A stretch of DNA of 64,000 bases from Nemertoderma westbladi (taxonomy: Eukaryota > Xenacoelomorpha > Nemertodermatida > Nemertodermatidae), in assembly GCA_032718475.1 (NCBI GenBank), contig JAUCBJ010001140.1, forward strand, positions 62,001-126,000, read 5' to 3'. Within the stretch, counting starts at the first letter, position 1, and every line of letters begins with the position of its first letter. The position numbers were made by a program, and so were the translations under genes. A model generated the notes under the pieces. That model ran no database searches. It saw only the letters and a program-made list of their open reading frames with translations, and was not told the DNA's origin. Below are positions 54,479-64,000 of this stretch, piece by piece.

Positions 54479-55960
54479 CAATTTCAATTTATAAACATTG
54501 GGCAGAAGAAGAAATATCAGGCCTGCAATTGAGCTAACCAGCTCACTTACAGCAAACCCCAAGGGCCAGTAGAGCCAAGTAAAGCGACAAGTGGCATGAT
54601 TCACAGGAGGACCAATGGGAGGGGGCCATGTGTATCGACTCTAAGGTGCTAATGGTTCCCTGTTTACCTATTACCAGAAGGTAGGTTATACATAATAGCT
54701 GTACCCTACATGGACAGTTCAGTTGACAATTTAACATAAACAGTGAGTGGATAGTTTTCTATGGTTTTCTGGATAGTTTACTGGTAACTGTTTATTACCT
54801 ATGATATACCTTATTATACATGGAAGCAAAAACAAGAAGCTAGTTTTCCCCAACGTCTTGGTCAGTAACATCCATCCTTACAGAACGAGTTAAAACTGAC
54901 CTCAACCCAACACACTGTATCACCCACTTGGTAACCGGCCGCCCATTTGCTCCAAGACCCAGCCAGATATGTTCCTGTGTCTTCAGCTTCAGAAGACTCT
55001 ACTGAATTTAAGTATTCTACCTATTCGCTAGTTAAGCCATTCCTCCCAATTCTTTTCTGTGGCTCTTCTTCTAGTTGTTTCCTCAGCCTTCCTCATTGCA
55101 ACAGTATCCTTCGAACTCATTGTTAAGGAATACTAAGTCTTCAGTATCTGCCTTGTCACCATTTCTTGATCTCTTATTTAAAATAACTTTGGCATCATTG
55201 GATGCAATATCAAACAGCTTATTGATTGATTTCTGAAATGTTTCAATTGGATCGGAGTAGTTGCTTTTATTCTTTTTGTTTCCTTTAGCGGTTTAGCATT
55301 AGATAGTGATAGGCTACTTAGTATACATAAGGGTATACTGCCTCCATATCAATATTAAAACCACCTTTGGCAGAACATTCTAGTGCTCAGGGCCCTGCAC
55401 CTAACTATGTATACCCAGATAGAGAACAACCCGGGACATCTCCGAACCATCCACCAAGCCAATCGTATACTCAAAATATTCCCACATGACTCACCCTACT
55501 CCGTATTTGGATAGTTTCATATTTCATAGTACACTAGCCCAAGAGAGTTTCACTTGACAGATGGTCAGAACAGAAGCCAGGCAAGCAGTATCAGTGGGAG
55601 AGGAATTTAATGGAGATGATATGAAATGGTTAACATTCAATGAGTATTACAAGGATAAGACATGGCGTTAAAGTTCATAGGCCATCCTGGTGGATAAAAT
55701 CAAACCTGGGAGACCCTAAATATCAGGTATGGTAACCTATAGCTAGATATCTATACGCTAAACTAATAGCACCTATGAAAATCTTAAGTGATGGGATCAA
55801 ACAATTTTCAGATGAAATACAAGAGGTATGTAACACTAGACAGTTGGATTGGCTAGGTCAGTCTAATGCATGTGACAATTCCATAGTTGTAGGTGCCATT
55901 GCAAGTTCTGGCTGGCTGAGATGGCAGCTGGCTTTGAAATTAATACTGCATATCTCAAGA
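54479..55960. other. non-coding, nothing recognised
   Basis: More balanced composition than neighbouring stretches, but no ORF with a recognisable motif. Possibly decayed element sequence. Confidence 0.3.
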
Positions 55961-55961
55961 A

Positions 55962-56045
55962 CCTGTGGCCTAGTGGTTGTAGTCTCGGCTTCCACCTTGA
56001 GGTCCCAGGTTCGAATCCGACACCACGCTGATGAGACCCAGTAAG
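55962..56045 (+). mobile_element. tRNA-derived SINE head
   Basis: TGGCCTAGTGG (A-box, 55966-55976) and GGTTCGAATCC (B-box, 56008-56018) are 31 bp apart, as in pol III tRNA-derived SINEs; a Gly-like anticodon loop CTTCCA lies between. The sequence that follows (CTGATGAGACCCAGTAAGGTC) would be the SINE body. Length is uncertain. Confidence 0.6.
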
Positions 56046-57180
56046 GTCAAAATGCGTATGTGGTTTGGAGAGATATGAGATATTAATTTCAATAAAAATT
56101 ACGCGATTCCTAAATTTGTACACTACCCAGTTAAAAAGTACGCAAGTACGCATTAGTCCTACAATTGCATCAATAAAAGATAATTTATTTTCGGTAAAAT
56201 AAACTTATCATTCGAGGTTAAGACCCCTAGATCCCTTCCTATATAATAAATGTATAATAACAAACACCTCGAAAAATACAGCTTGCCAACACATTTTTAC
56301 TATCAAGCATACCTTGTAGCCTACTGACCATGGCAAGTAGCAGACTGTCGAATACCTATGATGTTCTGTCATCTATGCCAGATCCTATGAGTCATCAGAT
56401 AAAGATTCAGGAATAGTTACCAGTACCAGCAGATTGCCTGATTTTTTTTACGGAGATGCTGCCAAACGAAGAAACCAGTATCGGCAGGATATGGCGGGAT
56501 ATATTGTCTCGTCTCATTTCTTTATCACAAACCATGCACTTTTCATAACTAGACATTTTATGAAAGAAAACTGTATTATGTTTTTAAATGTCAATAGCTT
56601 TATTTATCAAAATTTTCAGTTTGTTTAGCAAGGGATTCACCTACAAATATAAATCTCAGTAAATATATATCAGAAGGGGGATCATTAGAGTTCAAATTTA
56701 ATGTTTAAAGATTAATGTTAATAATTGAAATTTATATATGGGAGGCTATCGCTTATTAAGTGAGGTTTGTGTATGGTATAGTGAGGCACAAAGTTAGGCA
56801 TACAAGACAAGAGGCTTGCCTCACTCCCATATTAGGGAGTGAGACACGGTACAAAGTTAGACCTTGATGCATGTTAGAGACATTATAGGCCAGAGTAAGG
56901 CGTTTTATGACAGAGTGAGGCGTTGTAGCTAACAGTGAGGTGTGTCTTACTGCTTCATATAGCCCACAAAGTGAGGTGAGTGAGTCATTAATTGAGGACT
57001 ATTGGGAGTGTGGCTAGCAGAGTGAAGCTCTGTTAAATCAGATGAAACCGGTTTACCTTATCATGTGATGGTCATTAATGAATGTTGCTGTTTGAGTTAG
57101 ACTCGGTAAGACATGAAACAGGTAATTCTTGGCGAGTGAGACCTAATAAATAACTACATATGCCTCACAATAATAGAGCT
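56046..57180. other. non-coding, GTGAGGC-rich stretch
   Basis: No gene recognised. 56755-57010 has about ten GTGAGGC/GAGTGAGR words and one inverted pair (GCCTCACTCCC / GGGAGTGAGAC, 56816-56846). Confidence 0.35.
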
Positions 57181-57726
57181 TTATCCTATACTCTTTGTAG
57201 AAAAGAATCCACCTTCCATCTGAGAATATATATAATTTGCATACCCTACAGTTAGTTTGACAGAACAATAATTCATACAACCATCCCTAGTGTCAATGTG
57301 AAAAGGACAGTTAGCATTAACGTGGAAATGACAATCTGCTTTAGGGTTAATGAATTTATTATTTATTCCAAATATTTCCAGTAGTTGCGCAGTTATTCTA
57401 AGTTCATTCTTCAAAACCATTTGTTTATACATTCCAGAAACATATACTGTTTTTCCTATCAACTGGCGTCTAATATATTGTTTAAACACATCATGATTTA
57501 GGAAACCATATTCCCAAGGGATATGATGACTTTTATCTCTGGTATTTGCTACTTTTCTTTTTTCAGTTGAATTTAGAGTTAAATGGAGTGGTGCTTTAAT
57601 GTAATAACAAGATTGTATACAGTTTGATTTCAAATCATAAACCACAAATTCTTTAAATATTACGGAATAAAATGAGTCGTTGAGTACATGGTATTGAAAA
57701 TCAACAATAAACCCGTCCATTTTCAA
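57181..57726 (-). CDS. 181-residue protein, similar in pattern to an unnamed mobile-element-linked family
   Basis: An uninterrupted ORF, ATG at 57726-57724. It has FYSVIFKEFVVYDLKSN, YIKAPLHLTLNSTEKRKVAN, HHIPWEYGFLNHDVFKQYIR, GKTVYVSGMYKQMVL and a late C-x-H / CPFH / CMNYC set. I recognise a pattern 'fvvKElav.d ... PP..w..L ... HglpW..G ... l...l.....iYVkG.eK...L' found in many repeated insect and cnidarian proteins with a presumed exonuclease-like fold; the match is by eye only. No neighbour suggests an operon or partner. Function not known. Confidence 0.35.
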   Translation of the reverse strand: MKMDGFIVDFQYHVLNDSFYSVIFKEFVVYDLKSNCIQSCYYIKAPLHLTLNSTEKRKVANTRDKSHHIPWEYGFLNHDVFKQYIRRQLIGKTVYVSGMYKQMVLKNELRITAQLLEIFGINNKFINPKADCHFHVNANCPFHIDTRDGCMNYCSVKLTVGYANYIYSQMEGGFFSTKSIG

Positions 57727-58140
57727 GCGAATCAGAAAACATTTATAATAATAATAAGCAGGATAAGAATTACTATCAAAAAGAATAAAAAGTTATAAAC
57801 ATCTCAATTAAATATAATAATGGGTGAGCAAAATTGTAATGAACTTAAAGACTTTTATTAACCAACAAGAAATAGTAGAAATTGTATAATGTTCTTCCCA
57901 CTCCACCTCGTAACATATTCATAACTTCCATGATCTAACCTTTCTAACCTACTTCAAAAAGTTTCAAGCTCTACTACAGTAGCTCTAGTACTGTAATAGG
58001 GTTTATAGTATTGATACAGTAGTGGTACAGTAATAGTGTATCACGCATTCAGCTAACCTCATATGGCCCATGGTTGTAGTGGGCCTATGTGCGATTCGGG
58101 GTTAATGCTGACTGTATTAAAACACTTCTTATTAGTGAAC
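57727..58140. other. non-coding, nothing recognised
   Basis: AT-rich. CTACAGTAGC/TACTGTAATA words repeat near 57974-58040. May be the tail of the element marked by the hammerhead-like motif. Confidence 0.3.
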
Positions 58141-58170
58141 GTTTTCGCCCTAACCGGGCTACTTCAGACT
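58141..58170 (-). ncRNA. hammerhead-like motif
   Basis: Minus strand CTGAAGTAGCCC-GGTTA-GGGCGAAAAC: a GCCC/GGGC stem between CTGAAGT (one base from CUGANGA) and GAAA. Downstream on the same strand CGTTC ... AAGAAGTGTTTTAATACAG follows, a tail also common after such motifs in invertebrate retroelements. Catalytic activity is unlikely with the A9 position changed. Confidence 0.4.
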
Positions 58171-58768
58171 ATAATGCAGTATTAGGAATATATATAGTTA
58201 AAATTATTGCATCCCACCACCAAATCAATATTCCCTCTCTTTTATAATACGGGGTTCTGTCATAAACTAATAAGGGTACGTAAATAGCATAAATGGAGAG
58301 AAATAGAAATATAGATACAGTAGTTTAACTAGAACTATCATTATTAAAAAAGGAACAGAAACATCATTAAATGAAAATAAAGTAAATACCAGATATAGAC
58401 TAGTTAGTTAGGTTATACAGTAGGCTTTTGAGATAGCATGATTACTTCCAAAGTATATTGTGCACAAATACTGTACAAAACAGAAACCTCCGGATGGTGA
58501 AAAACGCTGCATACAACGGCATTAATAGTAATAGATCTATGCGCAAATAGACAAAAACACAATAAAAATATACTTATAATGTGTACAGTAGGGTGAGAAA
58601 ACGGTTTATGGTAAGGTTATTAAATGTCAAAATTGAAAAATTAATTCAATGATACAGTATATATTGTCCAATGGGACTGACAACCAAAAATATAGAATAC
58701 AACAAACAAATTATAAGACAGCATGTTGCACTACCTAGTAATTGTTGGTGATGGCGTACATAGCAGAC
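58171..58768. other. non-coding, nothing recognised
   Basis: AT-rich spacer without recognisable features. Confidence 0.35.
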
Positions 58769-58920
58769 TCAATATTCACAAAGAGAACTATAATTAGTAC
58801 AGTGATTTACTGAGGTACCATTGACGGTTAATATTTCGCGGTCTGAGGAACAGCCATTTACAACAAAAAACTTAGTCTTTTTTACATTAATGCACATCCC
58901 TGAACTATCATAAAAAATAC
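58769..58920 (-). pseudogene. LINE reverse transcriptase scrap
   Basis: SSGMCINVKKTKFFVVNG followed by ILTVNGTSVNHCTNYSSL matches the 'GM.iN..KTK.m....... l.i.g..i..v..Y.yLG' segment after YADD in many LINEs. Only about 45 codons remain. Confidence 0.5.
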
Positions 58921-59129
58921 AAAAGACAATAATAATAGTGCGGTTTATACGTTGAGGTAAAAGGCAAATATCGAAATCGAAAAATGTTACCCTTACGGCA
59001 AAAAGCAAGTATCGAAAGATAATGTATAATGTGTATCGAAATCCCATTATACTGTTAGTATAGTGTGTTGTACAAACAATCCTTATGGCGAAATGTAAAT
59101 ATCGAAGACGAAATATATAATGTGTTTAA

Positions 59130-60632
59130 CCCTATTAAACCCGGGGGGGGTCAATATGACCCCTCCCGTGGTTGTTTTATTATAATTCTGAAACAAACGC
59201 AGTTGGGATTCTGAAATTGTATGACTTTTCCTAAAAATCTATTGTCTTCCTAGTAGTGAAAACCGTTTTCAAAAATATTGGGTAGTTTTCGAGTTATAGC
59301 ACCATTTTTTAACCCTACTTTTGGCACTTTTTTTTAGACGTTTTTTGAAAATTACATTTCATTAAATATTAATTGTAACATCTCTATTTTTGATTTACAC
59401 CGGTTTTTTGGTGTTAGCAATTGGATGGAATTCATATAAATTGATTTAGAAATTTCAAACTTGTTTTTTTCGGCGGGTGCCAAATTTTGGTGCCAGCACC
59501 AAATTTTGAAATATGTCAATTTTGTAAATTGATTGTTTGAAACTTGTTTTTTACGCAATTGGGGTTTTTTGGGGTTCTGGTTTCGATGAAATATATACGA
59601 GTTGCACCAAGCGTATCAAACTTGTATTTTTCGGTGCTGTGTGCAAATTTTGGTGCTAGCACGAAATTTTGAAAATCCATTCAATAGATAAAATTGCTTG
59701 TGACAATTTATTTCATGCATTTTAAAGGTTTATGGCTGTTCTGAATTCAATGGAATATATAATTATCGAACTAGACATCTCAAACTTGTATTTTTCGGAA
59801 GTGGGTGCAAAATGTGGTGCTAGCACCAAATTTTTAAAACCATCAAATATATCAATTGATTGTGTCATCTTGTTTCTTGCGTTATACGGGTTTGTTAGGG
59901 TTCTGAATTCAATGGAATCAGTAAAAATTTCATAAGAGTTTTCAAACTTGTATTTTTCGCCGGTGGGTGAAAATTGTTGTTTTGCACCAAATTTTGGAAA
60001 ATTAGTAAATTGATCAGTAGATAGTATCATCTTGTTTCTTGCGTTATACGGGTTTATGAGGGTCCTGAATCCGATGGAAACAATAAAAACAGCACTGGAC
60101 ATCGCAAACTTGTACTTTTTGGTGATGGGTACGAAATTTGGTGCTAGCACCAAAATTTGCCAAATTACGCCGAAAAATACAAGTAGCAATGATCTGGCAT
60201 ATTTGAAATGTATTCCATTAGAATCAGCGCCCTAGAAAACCTAAAAATGTGAATTTATAGCATCGTATAAGTGAATTAAAAATTTTGTGTTCTAACTGAA
60301 AAGTGCTGGTTACTTGTTTTTTTCATTTTTTTCCTACGCATAGAGGACTAAACAGCCATTTATGGTAATCATATCATTTTTAAATATTTTCCAATGTATT
60401 TTGCGCCCCAGAAAAGCTGTATTGAAAAACAATTAGCCGAAAAATGTAACTTTCAAATTTTGTGAAAATTGTGCACTACTTGTAATTTTGGTGCTGCAAT
60501 ATTACCACTCCAGTACATTTTTTTGAAAATTTTTTTTTTCGGTCGGATCCAGACTAGTGATACCTACGTACAAACAAAAAATCAGACGTTTTCGTTAATT
60601 TTTGTAGATTTTAGAGGGGGGGGTCAATATGA

Positions 60633-60666
<34 letters not shown>

Positions 60667-60699
60667 TGTACTGCATTTTATAGCCCGGTACTAATAGGG
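59130..60699. mobile_element. non-autonomous TTAA element (1.57 kb) with G-run palindromes
   Basis: TTAA at 59126-59129 and 60700-60703 flank the inverted ends CCCTATTAAACCCGGG and (reverse complement) CCCTATTAGTACCGGG. Next to both ends lies the palindrome GGGGTCAATATGACCCC, inside a G-run on the left and followed by an about 30-base C-run on the right. The interior is built from about five 165-bp repeats. No ORF. TTAA duplications fit piggyBac-type mobilisation. Confidence 0.8.
59395..60225 (+). repeat. five diverged 165-bp tandem repeats
   Basis: Each unit has '...TCAAACTTGTATTTTTCGG...GGTGCTAGCACCAAATTTT...' and, in later units, TTCTGAATTCAATGGAA. TCAAACTTG-type words start near 59452, 59618, 59786, 59948 and 60105 (GCAAACTTG). 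GGTGCTAGCACC is a perfect 12-bp palindrome. Confidence 0.75.
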
Positions 60700-60703
60700 T
60701 TAA

Positions 60704-61038
60704 GGGTATATGTGCTGTACAGTACACGGTATTAAATAGGGTTTAGAATAATAGGGTCTAATCAATCCATTCCAAACTAATGATCAGTTCCACACCTCTT
60801 CTCCCCAAGCCGCTGGCCATTTAATCTCTTCTCCTTTCTTCTCCACTTTTTTCACTTCTTTCGATTTCTTGAAAATGGAGCTCCTATTCCTATACTCGCA
60901 ATATTTTATATGGTTTTCATTTTCAGCTTCTCTGAAGCTGTGCGCATTTTAAAATGGGCATTGTACCATTTTTTCCTTAGGAAAGTTCTTGCGACATATT
61001 CTTATATATGTTTCACATATTTCTCCGAAAGAATCCTA
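60704..61038. other. non-coding, nothing recognised
   Basis: Spacer between the TTAA element and the 411-bp tandem repeat; no feature recognised. Confidence 0.35.
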
Positions 61039-61899
61039 TGTGTAGCATCGTATGGGCATATAAGATAATCCATAGTACCAAAAAGACAAATTTAATAGGA
61101 TTTAATTTAAAAGAAAACTTGGTTTTGGCAAACTTAACTTTAACGGTTTTTTTAGAGATAAAGATTTAACTTTATATGATTTTTTATTTATATAGAAAGG
61201 TCCACCTTAACATTTTAAACAAGGCCGTAGTTTTTGGCATGGCATGCGTGAGGGATTATGCAGTACAAAAAACAACAGTACCTACTATAGAAATGGTTGA
61301 GGATTAATTTAACATATGCGCAGGCTGCTTCATATAGTACAATGTGAAAGAAGGCAATCTATTGCAAACCAGATGTTTATTGTAATTTTCTCAGGCGATT
61401 TGACAATGGTCGTATGGTACATAAAACTACAGTATCTAGTATAGAGATATGTGTAGCATCGTATGGGCATATAAGATAATCCATAGTACCAAAAAGACAA
61501 ATTTAATAGGATTTAATTTAAAAGAAAACTTGGTTTTGGCAAACTTAACTTTAACGGTTTTTTTAGAGATAAAGATTTAACTTTATATGATTTTTTATTT
61601 ATATAGAAAGGTCCACCTTAACATTTTAAACAAGGCCGTAGTTTTTGGCATGGCATGCGTGAGGGATTATGCAGTACAAAAAACAACAGTACCTACTATA
61701 GAAATGGTTGAGGATTAATTTAACATATGCGCAGGCTGCTTCATATAGTACAATGTGAAAGAAGGCAATCTATTGCAAACCAGATGTTTATTGTAATTTT
61801 CTCAGGCGATTTGACAATGGTCGTATGGTACATAAAACTACAGTATCTAGTATAGAGATGATTGAGGATTAATTTAACATATGCGCAGGCTGCTTCATA
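61039..61899 (+). repeat. 411-bp tandem duplication plus partial third unit
   Basis: 61039-61449 and 61450-61860 appear identical. A last piece (ATTGAGGATTAATTTAACAT to CTGCTTCATAT, 61859-61899) matches the interior of a unit and stops exactly where the LTR begins, so the array was cut by the Ty3/gypsy insertion. Identity suggests a recent event or an assembly artefact. Confidence 0.85.
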
Positions 61900-62369
61900 T
61901 GTAAAGGTTATTATGGATGTTATATTTCAATAAAATAAAGTTTATTTAGTTTTCTATATTTATTATGACCTTTACATAATTGAGATAATAATAAAATATG
62001 ATAATCAAAATATTACAGTTAAGGATTTTAATGTTTCTGAAATGTTTTTCTCTTCCTTCCGTTTTCTGTCTTGCCTTTATATAATGTTATCCTACATAAT
62101 CTCTCCCATGCATAACTAACTACTTTATCTATTCTACAATGTAACTAATGGTAGACATACAAATATTATTTAGAACGGAATAAGAAAAGATAATAAAATG
62201 GGAATTAATGTTTACTACACTACATATGTGGTCTTCATGCTTTTAACTTAGTGTCTATATTATTAGTGATTTATGTGACTATATATTAAATGTCAGTTCT
62301 GGTTATTCTAGTTCCATTCCTACTAAATATTCAGGCATGCACAACTTTACATAGTAACACGGCATTACA
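61900..62369 (-). repeat. 3' LTR of a Ty3/gypsy retrotransposon (470 bp)
   Basis: Read on the minus strand it begins TGTAATGCCGTG directly after a purine tract (GGGGGAGATC, 62370-62380) and ends ...AACCTTTACA, giving TGTAA/TTACA inverted ends. The other LTR would be beyond the right window edge. Confidence 0.75.
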
Positions 62370-62401
62370 GATCTCCCCCAATTTTGAAATGGAATCACAA
62401 G

Positions 62402-64000
62402 TTATTTTTTAGGAAGATTAAAATGTACAATTTTCGAACCACTATGAGTTTTGATGGTGTTATAGGAGGGTTCGGTGTGTAGTTGCTGTTCTCGTTCCTT
62501 TGCGGGTTGTTGTTTTACTTTAGTCTGAGTTCCGTAACAGGGCTTTAACCTGTCAATAGAAACAGTTTGTTCTCCTTTTGGTGTTATTAGTGTAAAGTAT
62601 TTGTCCGATCTACTACTCACTTTAAATGGGCCATTGTATGGCGCCTCTAGCGGCTTTCGGATGCGATCGATTCGAACAAAGACTTTGTCGCATGTATCCA
62701 GGTCTTTTGGAATATGAATTTGTTTGTAATATCGTCTTGTCTCGTCTTGATCGATGGCTGTAGTTTGTGCTATAAAACCGAGTTGTGTTATATGTTGATG
62801 TAACTTATCTACAAACTCGAGGTTGTAAGTGCTATCAGTGGGGTTGATCATGATAGCTGGTAACATCGGTTTTGATCCTGTTACTAGTTCGAATGGGGAT
62901 ATTCCTGTTACGTGTGAGGGGGTAATTCTGTAGCTGAATAAAACGACAGGAAGGGCTTGTATCCAATCTTCACCTCGGGCTTTTAGAGCATTCTTAAGTA
63001 CTCTATGAAAGCGTTCTATCTTTCCGTTTGCCTGGGGGTGGTATGCTGTAGTGCGGAGACGGTGAAATCCAATAACTTTGGACACTTGAGATAATAATTC
63101 CGATTCAAATTGTGATCCGCGATCTGTAGTCATGTGTAGGGGAACTCCATAATGTGAAAACCAAACGTCGAGAAAAGTAGTGGCTATATCCTCTGCCGTG
63201 ATGCTGGCTACTGGTTTGGCTTCAACCCAACCAGTATGGCGGTCTATGAAAGTTACAATGTAACGTTCTGGGCTTGAATGTGTAGGTAAGGGTCCGACGA
63301 TGTCACTGTGGATATGTGAGAATCGTGAAGTGAGTGGAAACTCTTTCAGTGGTGCTTTAGCATGTCTTGTAATCTTGGCTTTTTGGCATTGTATACAACT
63401 ACGAACCCAGTTCGTAATATCTCGTTTGGCATCATACCATATGTATCGGTCTGTAATCAGACGGATTGATGATTTAACGCCAGGATGAGCTAGTTTATGT
63501 AATTCGTCAAATATAACCTTGCGACATCGTCTGGGGAGTATAGGTCTCGGTTGTACCATTGATATATCACATAGTAAGTCCTGGGAAGTAGCAGTCTTAA
63601 ATATTTTAAGTTTCAATGAATGTTTTTCTGGAAGGAGGGTCATTTCTTCTTTTTGTAATTTAGAAATATCATCTAAACCAAAATAATCAATATAAGTAGA
63701 AGCTATATTCCGTGAGAGTGTGTCGGCGACTATATTAGCTTGGCCAGGTATATATTCTAATTGATCAATAAATTCAGTGAGATAAGACAATTGTCTATTT
63801 TGTCTTGGAGATAAACTCTCGGATTTAGTAAAATCTCCAACAAGTGGTTTCTGATCAGTATATAGTGTCACATGGCGACCTTCGATCATTGATCGAAAGT
63901 AAACTGTGCTGTCATAAGCAGCAAGTAATTCCCTTTCGAATGCGGACATTATTGATTCCTTTGGAGTAAGACGGCGTGAATAGAAACAGAGAGGAACAGT
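62402..64000 (-). CDS. Ty3/gypsy pol: RNase H and integrase (5' end outside window)
   Basis: The frame enters from the right edge and is open to the stop at 62402. Before the internal Met at 63949 it already reads CFYSRRLTPKESIM, so coding starts outside the window. RNase H: SAFERELLAAY, LYTDQKPL, ADTLSRN. Integrase: zinc-binding HxxxH...CxxC (HKLAHPG ... CIQCQKAK), then the catalytic triad in IHSDIVGPLP, MTTDRGSQFES and HPQANGKIERFHR. A GPY/F-type module follows (APYNGPFKVSSRSDKYFTL) with a basic tail. Gag, protease and RT must lie to the right. No stops in this part; the insertion landed in the 411-bp repeat. Ty3/gypsy rather than BEL or Ty1 is indicated by the integrase motifs and the GPY/F module. 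Confidence 0.9.
   Translation of the reverse strand, partial: TVPLCFYSRRLTPKESIMSAFERELLAAYDSTVYFRSMIEGRHVTLYTDQKPLVGDFTKSESLSPRQNRQLSYLTEFIDQLEYIPGQANIVADTLSRNIASTYIDYFGLDDISKLQKEEMTLLPEKHSLKLKIFKTATSQDLLCDISMVQPRPILPRRCRKVIFDELHKLAHPGVKSSIRLITDRYIWYDAKRDITNWVRSCIQCQKAKITRHAKAPLKEFPLTSRFSHIHSDIVGPLPTHSSPERYIVTFIDRHTGWVEAKPVASITAEDIATTFLDVWFSHYGVPLHMTTDRGSQFESELLSQVSKVIGFHRLRTTAYHPQANGKIERFHRVLKNALKARGEDWIQALPVVLFSYRITPSHVTGISPFELVTGSKPMLPAIMINPTDSTYNLEFVDKLHQHITQLGFIAQTTAIDQDETRRYYKQIHIPKDLDTCDKVFVRIDRIRKPLEAPYNGPFKVSSRSDKYFTLITPKGEQTVSIDRLKPCYGTQTKVKQQPAKEREQQLHTEPSYNTIKTHSGSKIVHFNLPKK

Noticed and set aside
58141-58170. Active hammerhead ribozyme
   Set aside because: Position A9 of the core is replaced (CTGAAGT); kept only as a hammerhead-like motif.

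Overview
The window looks like repeat-rich nuclear DNA of an invertebrate animal, probably marine. It is AT-rich, genes carry spliceosomal introns (GTAAGT/GTATGT donors), codons are standard, and almost every recognisable coding stretch belongs to a transposable element typical of metazoan genomes. No host housekeeping gene, rRNA or intact tRNA was recognised. The species cannot be named from the sequence.

Layout, left to right. 0-5.4 kb: a small hAT-type MITE, then a 1198-codon minus-strand ORF with a Pif1-like helicase and a C-terminal GIY-YIG-like domain, probably Helitron-related. 5.5-10.6 kb: a complete but dead 5 kb hAT element with perfect 8-bp target duplication, holding a broken BED/hAT transposase, a nested MITE with 9-bp duplication and a later 1,260-bp-offset duplication. 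11-15.5 kb: a TTAA MITE, CTGT microsatellites, LINE scraps and a truncated pogo-type (DD35D) transposase. 15.8-22.2 kb: a three-part piggyBac gene whose first exon is separated from the rest by a 3.9 kb insertion (17.5-21.5 kb). That insertion carries an apparently intact two-exon DDE-like/PHD transposase gene and ten copies of a 14-bp near-palindrome at its two ends. 22.3-23.2 kb: a 162-bp minisatellite and another MITE. 23.9-26.7 kb: a complete PIF/Harbinger element with TTA duplications, three exons, two lesions and an intronic SINE.

27.4-34.9 kb: three-level nesting. A degraded plus-strand CR1/Jockey-like LINE is split by an insertion, which itself hosts a nearly intact minus-strand RTE-like LINE with an 18-bp target duplication. 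35-46 kb: more copies of that same LINE (5'-truncated at 37 kb, an internal fragment at 40.2 kb, a near-full copy with an in-frame 366-bp duplication at 42.8-46.2 kb), hairpins, a hammerhead-like motif and a broken member of a transposon-associated protein family. 46-59 kb: sparse, with degraded retroelement pieces, a 22-bp minisatellite, tRNA-derived elements and a 181-codon ORF. 59.1-60.7 kb: a 1.57 kb TTAA element with internal 165-bp repeats. 61.0-61.9 kb: 411-bp tandem duplication interrupted by a Ty3/gypsy element (LTR 61.9-62.4 kb, RNase H/integrase to the window edge).

The genes do not form a pathway; the window is a stack of nested mobile elements. The most unusual items are the 3.9 kb element with its unclassified transposase and near-palindrome arrays, a short sequence module shared by elements with different termini, the helicase/GIY-YIG fusion, a family of TTAA repeats with a G-run palindrome, and two hammerhead-like motifs. 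All family assignments come from reading motifs by eye; no database search was possible.
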